64,000 bases of DNA from Oceanisphaera avium (lineage in GTDB: Bacteria; Pseudomonadota; Gammaproteobacteria; Enterobacterales; Aeromonadaceae): assembly GCF_002157875.1 (NCBI RefSeq), contig NZ_CP021376.1, forward strand, positions 62,001 to 126,000, read 5' to 3'. The notes below the pieces were generated by a model. It saw only the letters and a list, made by a program, of their open reading frames with translations. It was not told where the DNA came from and made no database searches. Below, piece after piece: positions 57,614-64,000 of this stretch (positions are counted from its first letter, which is position 1; each line of letters opens with the position of its first letter). The translations under genes and the position numbers were made by a program.

Positions 57614-58570
57614 ATGAACTTAAAGAAACAACGGGTCTTATTAACCGGCGCTACTGGCTTTGTGGGTAATGCTTTGCAGCAACGCTTATTCGTTGATGAA
57701 GTTTATGATTTAACCATTGCTGTACGACGGGCGTCAACAACGCCAAGCGCTGGTTCTGTAGTGCAAGTACCTGCCTTAGGAGTAGAGACGAATTGGAAGA
57801 GTGCTTTACAAGATGTAGATTTTGTAATCCACGCTGCTGCTCGTGCACATGCCATAAAAGATAAAGCTGCAGAACCCGCGGCGGAATACCGCCAGGTAAA
57901 CGTTGATGGCACGCTTAATCTTGCCCGACAAGCAGCTGACGCAGGTGTAAAACGATTTGTATTTATTAGCTCTATTGGTGTTAACGGTAATATAAGTAGT
58001 AAGCCTTTTATGACTGATGACGAAGCTAATCCAGCAGAAATGTATGCTCAATCCAAGTGGGAAGCCGAGCAAGGGCTGTGGAAAATTCATGAAGAAACTG
58101 GGATGGCGTTGGTTATTATTCGTCCGCCTTTAGTGTATGGACCTGATGCGCCTGGCAATTTTGGAAGTTTGGTACGCTGGATTGAAAAAGGTTTACCCTT
58201 ACCTTTAGGTGCTATACACAATAAGCGCTCGCTAGTGGCCTTAGATAATTTGGTGGATTTAATTATTACCTGCATTGATCATCCTGCCGCGGCCAATCAA
58301 GTGTTTTTAGCGGGTGATGGTGAAGATATATCTACTTCTGAATTGTTACGTGGTGTAGCCAAGGCTATGGGAAAACCAGCACGGCTTATTCCTGTACCTG
58401 CAAGCATGTTGCAGTTAGGCGCTAACCTGTTGGGTAAAAAAGCCATGGCGCAACGCTTGCTAGGCTCGTTACAGGTAGATATTAGCAAAACTCAACATCT
58501 TTTAGGTTGGACTCCACCGCTAACGGTTGAGCAAGGGCTGAAGCGCTGTTTTGAAACTAAAAAGGATTAA
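57614..58570 (+). CDS. NAD-dependent epimerase/dehydratase, WbpV-like
   Basis: 318 residues of the extended SDR family: TGATGFVGNAL, HAAARAHA, SSIGVNG, YAQSKWEAE (Tyr-x3-Lys) and RPPLVYGPDAPGNF. Such enzymes reduce UDP-4-keto-6-deoxy-HexNAc and are usually encoded next to a WbpL- or PglC-like sugar transferase and a WbpM-like dehydratase, as found here. Likely product UDP-QuiNAc or UDP-FucNAc. Confidence 0.82.
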   Translation: MNLKKQRVLLTGATGFVGNALQQRLFVDEVYDLTIAVRRASTTPSAGSVVQVPALGVETNWKSALQDVDFVIHAAARAHAIKDKAAEPAAEYRQVNVDGTLNLARQAADAGVKRFVFISSIGVNGNISSKPFMTDDEANPAEMYAQSKWEAEQGLWKIHEETGMALVIIRPPLVYGPDAPGNFGSLVRWIEKGLPLPLGAIHNKRSLVALDNLVDLIITCIDHPAAANQVFLAGDGEDISTSELLRGVAKAMGKPARLIPVPASMLQLGANLLGKKAMAQRLLGSLQVDISKTQHLLGWTPPLTVEQGLKRCFETKKD

Positions 58571-58573
58571 TGT

Positions 58574-59122
58574 GTGATCCGGTTATTTGATATTGTATTT
58601 TCTTTAATGGGCTTAGTAGTTGGCTTTCCGGTATTGGTAATACTAACTATTATCGGCTACTTTGATACTCGCTCGCCTATTTTTCGCCAAGTTAGGGTAG
58701 GGCGTAACCAGCAGCCGTTTACGCTAATTAAATTTCGCACCATGAAGGTTGATACCGCCTCTGTGGCTTCGCATTTAGCTAGTGCTTCTTCCATCACGCG
58801 TTTTGGTCATTTTTTACGCCGTACTAAACTGGATGAATTACCACAATTATGGAATGTGCTGATTGGTGACATGAGCTTAGTGGGGCCACGCCCTGGGTTA
58901 TTTAACCAAGAAGAGCTAACTGTAGAACGGGCTAAGCGTGGAGTTTACGATGTGCGGCCCGGCATTACTGGTCTTGCTCAAGTGAATGAGATTGATATGT
59001 CTACGCCGCAGCTGTTAGCGGAAACTGATCAAAAGATGATCAGCAGCCTAACGGTGGGCGATTATTTTCGTTATATATTGATGACGGTTGCAGGCAAAGG
59101 AGCGGGAGACCGGGTCTCTTGA
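58574..59122 (+). CDS. Undecaprenyl-phosphate sugar-phosphate transferase (PglC/WcaJ-type)
   Basis: 182 residues, one N-terminal membrane helix, then RQVRVGRNQQPFTLIKFRTM, RRTKLDELPQLWNVLIGDMSLVGPRP and RPGITGLAQVN, the complete Bac_transf domain. It starts the O-unit by moving a sugar phosphate to undecaprenyl phosphate. GTG start, AAGGATT upstream. A heptad array begins at its stop codon. Confidence 0.92.
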   Translation: MIRLFDIVFSLMGLVVGFPVLVILTIIGYFDTRSPIFRQVRVGRNQQPFTLIKFRTMKVDTASVASHLASASSITRFGHFLRRTKLDELPQLWNVLIGDMSLVGPRPGLFNQEELTVERAKRGVYDVRPGITGLAQVNEIDMSTPQLLAETDQKMISSLTVGDYFRYILMTVAGKGAGDRVS

Positions 59123-59300
59123 GTGTTGAATTTTTAGTTGTGAGTGTTGAGGTTCACTAGTGTTGAGCTTTATTAGTGTTTAGTGTTTAGTGTTGAATGT
59201 TTAGTGCCAAAACTCAAAACTCAAAACTCAACACTCAACACTCAACACTCAACACTCAACACTCAAAACTCACCACTCAAAAAGCCGTTTCATCACAGGG
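59120..59300. repeat. Inverted CAACACT heptad arms, upstream of the four-helix-bundle gene
   Basis: 59120-59205 holds GTGTTGA/GTGTTTA heptads and 59209-59282 holds about ten AACTCAACACT-type heptads. The two arms are complementary and meet at a few unpaired bases (GTGCC), so a hairpin with arms of about 75 bp is possible. Confidence 0.92.
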
Positions 59301-59306
59301 AGAGGG

Positions 59307-59690
59307 ATGATGGCTCACGAAAATAATGTGCAGAGTAAGTCGTTCAAGTTCGCTGTACGTATAGTGAAGTTGTATCAGCATTTGTCTAAAGAGCAGAGAG
59401 AATATGTGCTTTCTAAGCAGCTGCTGCGCTCTGGCACCTCCATCGGTGCGAATGTTAATGAGGCTCAGGCTGGGCAGTCTAAGGCTGACTTTACTGCCAA
59501 AATGAGCATCGCTAGCAAGGAAGCGCGCGAAACAAAGTACTGGTTAGAATTGCTGTGTGAAACTGACTACTTAGATAAATCGCAGCCGCATGTTTTAAGC
59601 CTACTGGAGCAAAGCGAAGAGTTGATAAAAATACTAACTGCGATAGTAAAAGTTTCACAACAGAATTTAAAAGCGAACTCAAAGAAATGA
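59307..59690 (+). CDS. Four-helix-bundle protein (S23/IVS/Avd-like family)
   Basis: 127 residues, all helical. The family signature is clear: L-R-S-G-T-S-I-G-A-N-V-N-E-A, GQSKADFTAKMSIA and KEARETKYWLELL. Relatives are encoded in 23S rRNA intervening sequences, and the same fold forms the Avd pentamer of diversity-generating retroelements. No rRNA, reverse transcriptase or variable repeat is present here. GGGAGAGGG lies at the start. It is framed by CAACACT heptad arrays on both sides; function unknown, nucleic-acid binding likely. Confidence 0.9.
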   Translation: MMAHENNVQSKSFKFAVRIVKLYQHLSKEQREYVLSKQLLRSGTSIGANVNEAQAGQSKADFTAKMSIASKEARETKYWLELLCETDYLDKSQPHVLSLLEQSEELIKILTAIVKVSQQNLKANSKK

Positions 59691-59692
59691 TT

Positions 59693-59778
59693 TCACTCAC
59701 CCCTAAAAATTCAATACTAAATACTATGTGTCACCACTCACCACTCCACACTAAAAGCTCAGCACTAAACACTAACGA
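59693..59778. repeat. Degenerate CAACACT heptads, downstream of the four-helix-bundle gene
   Basis: Steps such as TCACCACTCACCACTCCACAC, AAAAGCTCAGCACTAAACACT keep an approximate 7-bp period in the CAACACT orientation. They begin 3 bp after the stop and end at the ribosome site of the next gene. Confidence 0.75.
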
Positions 59779-59792
59779 GGTGCGAGTAAGGT

Positions 59793-61703
59793 ATGAATAA
59801 TATAATTAGGTGGCTTTTTCAGCAGCCTAGGCCAGTAAAACGCCTTATTAGTGTATCGCTTGATGTGGTGTTTATTACGATCGCGTTTTGGGCGGCATTT
59901 ATTTTACGCCTAGATACATCTTCTATCCTTCATTCCTACAAGCAATGGTTAGTGCTGGCTGCTATGTTGCCAGTTACGTTATTGTATTTTATACGCATGG
60001 GCTTATATAGGGCGGTGTTACGCTATATGGGATACCACGCCACTGTGATTATGGTCGGTGGCATTGCTGTATCTGCCGCCGCTATGGTGGTAGCGGCTTA
60101 CTTTTTTGAGGCAAAGGTACCGCGTACTGTGCCTGTTATTTATGCCGCCCTTGCCTTGTTACTTTGTGGGGGGGCTCGCACCTTAGCGCGTGCGCTTTAT
60201 AACCAAAGTATTAAAAAACTTAAAACACCGGTGATTATTTACGGTGCAGGTTCCTCGGGTCGTCAATTAAATACTTCATTACTACATGGCAGTGAATATA
60301 GAGCGGTAGCCTTTGTGGATGATAATCCAGACTTACAAAAAGCGCTACTGCAAGGGTTAGTCGTGCATAAAGCGGAGGCTCTCCCCTCTCTTATTGAGCG
60401 CTATGGGGCAGAAAAGCTATTACTGGCCATGCCGGTGATTAGTCGCCAACGGCGGCGCGAAATTGTCGATGAGCTGGCCAACTTATCTATCGACATTCTT
60501 ACTATTCCTGGCATGGCAGATTTAGTAAGCGGTAAGTCTAAGGTAAGTGAACTAAAAGAAGTGAGTATTGAAGATTTATTAGGCCGAGATCCGGTAGCGC
60601 CTTTCCCTGAGTTAATTAGTGCCAATATTAAAGATAAAGTAGTGATGGTGACAGGTGCCGGTGGCTCTATTGGTTCTGAATTATGCAGGCAAATTATTAC
60701 CCAACAGCCTACTAGCTTAGTACTGTTTGAAACCTCCGAATTTGCACTTTATCAAATTGATCAAGAGCTCACTAATTTATGTGCGGACAAAGATTACAAG
60801 GTGCGCATAGTCCCTATTATGGCCTCGGTGCAGCGGCAAAATCGGTTAGAAGCCGTGATGAGCGCTTTTGCTGTGCAAACGCTTTATCACGCCGCAGCGT
60901 GCAAACACGTACCGTTGGTTGAATACAACGTAGTAGAGGGCGTGCGTAATAATGTATTTGGTACTTGGCGCGCAGCAGAAGCGGCGATTAACTGTGGTGT
61001 TGAAACTTTCGTGTTAATTTCTACTGATAAAGCGGTACGCCCCACGAATGTAATGGGTACCAGCAAACGCTTAGCAGAGTTAGTGCTGCAAGGCTTAGCT
61101 TTGCGCCAGAGTAAAACGCGGTTTTGTATGGTGCGTTTTGGTAATGTGTTGGGGTCATCAGGTTCGGTAGTGCCGCTATTTAAAAAGCAAATTCGCGCCG
61201 GTGGCCCGCTTACGCTGACCCATGAAGATATTACCCGTTATTTTATGACTATACCCGAAGCAGCACAGTTAGTTATTCAAGCGGGTGCCATGGGTAAAGG
61301 CGGCGATGTATTTGTGCTGGATATGGGTGAGCCGATACGTATTGTCGATCTTGCACGCAAGATGATCCGCTTAATGGGATTTGAAGAAAAAACACCAGCC
61401 AATCCTGCTGGCGAGATAGAGATTCAGGTGAGTGGCCTAAGGCCCGGTGAAAAGCTATATGAAGAGTTGCTAATTGGTGGTGATGAAGCGCCAACTCAGC
61501 ACCCGCGTATTCGCACTGCCAATGAAATATCACTTTCTTGGCAAGAAATGCACCAGCTATTGGATGAGTTAAATGAAGCTTGTGAGCAGTATAATCAAGC
61601 TAAAATCCGTGAGTTGTTACTTAGTGCGCCCACTGCGTTTAACCCCCAAAGTGGTATTTGTGACTTAGTGTGGGCGGAGAATAAGCATCAAGCTAAAGGC
61701 TAA
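59793..61703 (+). CDS. WbpM/FlaA1-type nucleotide-sugar 4,6-dehydratase
   Basis: 636 residues. Four or five N-terminal membrane helices (to about 130), a first Rossmann-like domain (VIIYGAGSSGRQL), then a catalytic SDR domain from about 288 (TGAGGSIGSELCRQI) with ISTDKAVRPTNVMG and TSKRLAELV. It makes UDP-4-keto-6-deoxy-GlcNAc for the WbpV-like reductase. AAGGT precedes the ATG. Last gene of the O-antigen operon. Confidence 0.93.
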   Translation: MNNIIRWLFQQPRPVKRLISVSLDVVFITIAFWAAFILRLDTSSILHSYKQWLVLAAMLPVTLLYFIRMGLYRAVLRYMGYHATVIMVGGIAVSAAAMVVAAYFFEAKVPRTVPVIYAALALLLCGGARTLARALYNQSIKKLKTPVIIYGAGSSGRQLNTSLLHGSEYRAVAFVDDNPDLQKALLQGLVVHKAEALPSLIERYGAEKLLLAMPVISRQRRREIVDELANLSIDILTIPGMADLVSGKSKVSELKEVSIEDLLGRDPVAPFPELISANIKDKVVMVTGAGGSIGSELCRQIITQQPTSLVLFETSEFALYQIDQELTNLCADKDYKVRIVPIMASVQRQNRLEAVMSAFAVQTLYHAAACKHVPLVEYNVVEGVRNNVFGTWRAAEAAINCGVETFVLISTDKAVRPTNVMGTSKRLAELVLQGLALRQSKTRFCMVRFGNVLGSSGSVVPLFKKQIRAGGPLTLTHEDITRYFMTIPEAAQLVIQAGAMGKGGDVFVLDMGEPIRIVDLARKMIRLMGFEEKTPANPAGEIEIQVSGLRPGEKLYEELLIGGDEAPTQHPRIRTANEISLSWQEMHQLLDELNEACEQYNQAKIRELLLSAPTAFNPQSGICDLVWAENKHQAKG

Positions 61704-61714
61704 ATGCTAAATGC

Positions 61715-62510
61715 TTTTTGCCACGGAATACACGGAAGAACACGGAAAAATTGAAATAAGAAATGTTATTGGTAACAGAGCGAGATACCGCGTCAAGCGC
61801 GGTATGACGAGATGTAGATACCGCGTCAAGCGCGGTATGACGAGATGTAAATACCGGAGCAAGCGCGGTATGACGATATAAGGTTCGTCATCCTGACGCA
61901 CGTCAGGATCTTAATCTCTGCCGTCATCCTGGTGTACATCAGGATCTGGGTTTGGTTTTAGAAACCAGAGCGAGATACCGCGTCAAGCGCGGTATGACGA
62001 TACAAGGTTCGTCATCCTGGTGTACATCAGGATCTCGTTTTTAAGTAAGTGATTAAAGATTTTTTGCCACGGAATACACGGACTAACACGGAAAACTGAC
62101 TAAGAAACTTTTTTGGTAATGGAAAGGGAATGGTATTTTCAGTTGTAGCGTCACCCTAATAAAGAGTCGTCATCCTGACGCACGTCAGGATCTTGTTTTT
62201 AAGTAAAGAGATTAAAGATTTTTTGCCACGGAATACACTGAAATACGCGGACAAAGAGTAAAGGCTGAGGAGATGTTGTTGTAAAACTTACCAATATAAA
62301 TCTTTTTTACTTTCCGTGTCCTTCTGTGTATTCCGTGGCAGAAGCGCTGTCATCCTGAGAAAAGTCAGGATCTTGGTTAGGTTTATAAACAAAGAGCGAG
62401 ATACCGGAGTAAATCCGGTATGACAATATGGCAGATACCGCGTCAAGCGCGGTATGACGATACAAGGATCGTCATCCTGACGACCGTCAGGATCTCGTTT
62501 AGTTTCCTCG
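61715..62510. repeat. Mixed palindrome and CCACGGAA repeat region
   Basis: CCACGGAATACACGGAA elements at 61715-61779 and 62061-62146, an inverted pair at 62221-62341, and between them ATACCGCG-type palindromes with the loop TCAAG (61785-61880, 61975-62005, 62432-62458) and ATCCTGACG-type palindromes. No gene is seen. Confidence 0.88.
62221..62341. repeat. Inverted pair of CCACGGAATACAC elements
   Basis: Left arm TTTTGCCACGGAATACAC, right arm TGTGTATTCCGTGGCA, with a centre of about 80 bp (no coding potential). Confidence 0.8.
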
Positions 62511-62814
62511 TTTTACCTATTAAGAAAATGCATGGAAATATTTAGACATACATTTTTAAACATAATAAAAGCTTGCTTTAATTAATATACTATATTTTTA
62601 TATTCTTCTTAGTTTTATTAAGTTAAATGATTATTAAATTTTTATTATAATTAGTGTAATTAAAAAATTTATAGTACTCTTTAAACCCTTATTTCATATT
62701 AATTGAAGTAAGGGTTTTTTATTACGTCATATTTAGACGGTTAAACAGGTTTTGGTAATGTACATTGGTGGCTACTTTGCGTAACCTCGTTTTTTTTAGT
62801 CATGGTAGGCCTAT
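62511..62814. other. AT-rich gap before galE
   Basis: About 300 bp of AT-rich DNA with a terminator-like hairpin AAACCCTTA / TAAGGGTTT plus T-run at 62683-62722. It has no obvious parent gene; it may be the end of the O-antigen transcript or a remnant. Nothing else recognised. Confidence 0.5.
62683..62722 (+). terminator. Terminator-like hairpin upstream of galE
   Basis: A 9-bp perfect stem with a 17-base loop, followed by T6. Orientation suits plus-strand transcripts coming from the O-antigen operon about 1 kb upstream. Confidence 0.6.
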
Positions 62815-63833
62815 ATGAGTGTTTTAGTTACGGGTGGCGCAGGCTATATTGGCTCACATACCTTAGTGGAACTGCTAAATAGTGGTCAAGATGTCATCGT
62901 TTTAGATAATTTATGTAATGCATCTAAAGAGTCGCTTAATCGCGTTGCTACCATCACGGGTAAGCAACCCATCTTTATAGAAGGCGATATTCGCGATGCT
63001 GCGTTATTAGATAAGTTATTTAGCGAGCATGTCATTGAAAATGTTATTCATTTTGCGGGCTTAAAAGCCGTGGGTGAGAGTGTGCAGCAACCACTGCGTT
63101 ATTACGATAATAACGTTAATGGCACCTTGGTATTAGTGAATGCGATGCAAAAGGCTGAGGTGTTTAAGCTAGTATTTAGTTCCTCGGCTACGGTATATGG
63201 CAGCGATGCCCCTGTGCCTTATTTAGAAACCATGCCACGCGGTAAAACCTCTAATCCTTATGGCACTTCTAAAGCCATGGTTGAACAAATATTAAGTGAT
63301 TTAATTATTGCCGATGCCCGCTGGTCTATCGCTTTATTACGTTACTTTAATCCAGTAGGCGCGCATGAGTCTGGCTTGATGGGGAAGATCCCTTTGGCTT
63401 GCCGAATAACTTAATGCCTTTTATTACCCAAGTTGCCGTGGGCCGTCGCGAAAAGTTATCGGTTTTTGGTAACGATTACGCCACCGCTGATGGCACCTGT
63501 GAGCGCGATTATTTACACGTAGTGGATTTGGCGATAGGCCATGTAAAAGCGTTGCAGTATTTAAACCAGCACAATGGCGTACATGCCTTTAATTTAGGCA
63601 CCGGCGCTGGGGTATCAGTGTTAGCCATGATCTCTGCTTTTGAAAAAGCCAGCAAGGTGCAAATCCCTTATGAGTTTTCACCTCGTCGTGCAGGCGATTT
63701 GGCGGCATTTTGGGCAGATGCGACTAAGGCTAAACAAGAACTAGGCTGGGTTGCAGAGCGAAACCTTGAACAGATGATGGTCGATTCTTGGCGCTGGCAG
63801 TCTCAGAATCCTTCGGGATACACTGAAAAATAA
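62815..63833 (+). pseudogene. galE: UDP-glucose 4-epimerase GalE, single frameshift
   Basis: Two frames together give a full GalE of about 339 residues (E. coli 338). The first (62815-63414) has GGAGYIGSHTLVEL, SSSATVYG and YGTSKAMVE; the second continues with PNNLMPFITQVAVGRREKLSVFGNDY to the normal end. The break lies in a GGGG run at 63381-63384, where ATG-GG-GAA-GAT would be restored by one added base. The enzyme interconverts UDP-glucose and UDP-galactose. The shift may be a real mutation, phase variation or a homopolymer sequencing error; all other residues look functional. Confidence 0.85.
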
Positions 63834-63836
63834 CTA

Positions 63837-63880
63837 CCTTGGCCACGGAATACACGGACCTGCACGGAAAAGTAATAAAG
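63837..63880 (+). repeat. CCACGGAATACACGGA element after galE
   Basis: GGCCACGGAATACACGGACC followed by TGCACGGAAAAGTA, starting 3 bp after the galE stop. It lacks a visible terminal hairpin. The remaining 120 bp of the window hold nothing recognised. Confidence 0.78.
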
Positions 63881-64000
63881 CTTTTATTGATATGAGTTAA
63901 ACAGATAAATTTATAGGAGTTATTAAGTTACTCCTTTGCTTTTAATGGTTTTATATAGCTTTAATCTTTATTTTTCCATGGGTTCATTACCTTTCGGGGC

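Larger units (their letters stand above)
59120..59778 (+). mobile_element. Putative heptad-flanked four-helix-bundle element
   Basis: A gene for a four-helix-bundle protein (59307-59690) bounded on both sides by heptad DNA and placed between two sugar genes that would otherwise be adjacent. No target duplication was made out by eye. The unit is proposed as a mobile or retained repeat element; this is inference. Confidence 0.4.

Noticed and set aside
59307..59690. Diversity-generating retroelement accessory gene (avd)
   Set aside because: The fold fits, but there is no reverse transcriptase, template repeat or variable repeat in the window.
59307..59690. 23S rRNA intervening sequence
   Set aside because: No rRNA sequence flanks the gene; both neighbours are O-antigen genes.

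Overview
The window is chromosomal DNA from a gammaproteobacterium. Many proteins are close to E. coli in length and motifs (ArcA, PurB, MnmA, SuhB, RoxA, thrLABC). The order arcA, then lasT, then thrL-thrA-thrB-thrC is the E. coli order around the thr locus, apart from an inserted rraA. Moderate GC, marine-type housekeeping genes and abundant short repeats would suit an Aeromonadales-like marine genus such as Oceanisphaera. That genus guess rests on impression only. No rRNA or tRNA gene, transposase, integrase or prophage gene was seen.

Layout. 1-34.6 kb is core genome: the 3' part of ydiJ, a GlsB-like protein, deaD with a long leader, suhB, pagL, yfhL, pdxH, roxA, purB, hflD-mnmA, a truncated globin, ravA-viaA, mgtE, nudJ, arcA, rraA, lasT, thrLABC with its attenuator, a DUF938 methyltransferase, a DUF482 GNAT protein, tesB and ung. 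35.1-38.1 kb is a three-gene polyol-phosphate module (TarI-like cytidylyltransferase, SDR epimerase, CDP-glycerol glycerophosphotransferase-like protein). 38.2-40.9 kb is an island of palindromic repeats with one small gene, a GIY-YIG nuclease. 40.9-43.1 kb is a minus-strand nucleotidyltransferase/HAD module. From 43.9 kb an ops (JUMPStart) element opens a Wzx/Wzy-type O-antigen operon: wzz, rmlBDAC, an fdtA/acyltransferase/MaoC/fdtB set for a 3-acylamino-3,6-dideoxyhexose, wzx, three glycosyltransferases, a wzy candidate, ugd, a WbpV-like epimerase, an initiating sugar transferase, a four-helix-bundle protein and a WbpM-like dehydratase. A frameshifted galE lies near the end.

How the genes work together. 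RmlA and RmlB make dTDP-4-keto-6-deoxyglucose, which branches to L-rhamnose (RmlC, RmlD) and, through FdtA and FdtB, to an amino sugar that the hexapeptide acyltransferase would acylate, possibly with a 3-hydroxyacyl group from the MaoC-like hydratase. WbpM-like and WbpV-like enzymes would make the initiating sugar for the sugar transferase. Glycosyltransferases build the unit, Wzx flips it, Wzy polymerises it and Wzz sets chain length.

The most unusual content is repetitive. (1) Palindromes share the frame GTCAT-stem-loop-stem-ATCTC while their stems differ. They form divergent pairs and tandem arrays in nearly every long intergenic gap, and the GIY-YIG gene sits in the largest island. (2) Several sequence-unrelated tandem repeats all have a 7-bp period (CAACACT, TTCCCTG, GGCGCTG and degenerate TACGCYR types), often as inverted arms. 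The CAACACT class flanks the four-helix-bundle gene and has entered reading frames: rmlB carries two in-frame insertions of about 49 and 26 residues, and fdtB one of about 11. (3) A CCACGGAATACACGGAA element often carries a terminal AACAGAAA/TTTCTGTT hairpin. I propose that the first two classes are mobilised or maintained by the small proteins beside them. That link is inference.
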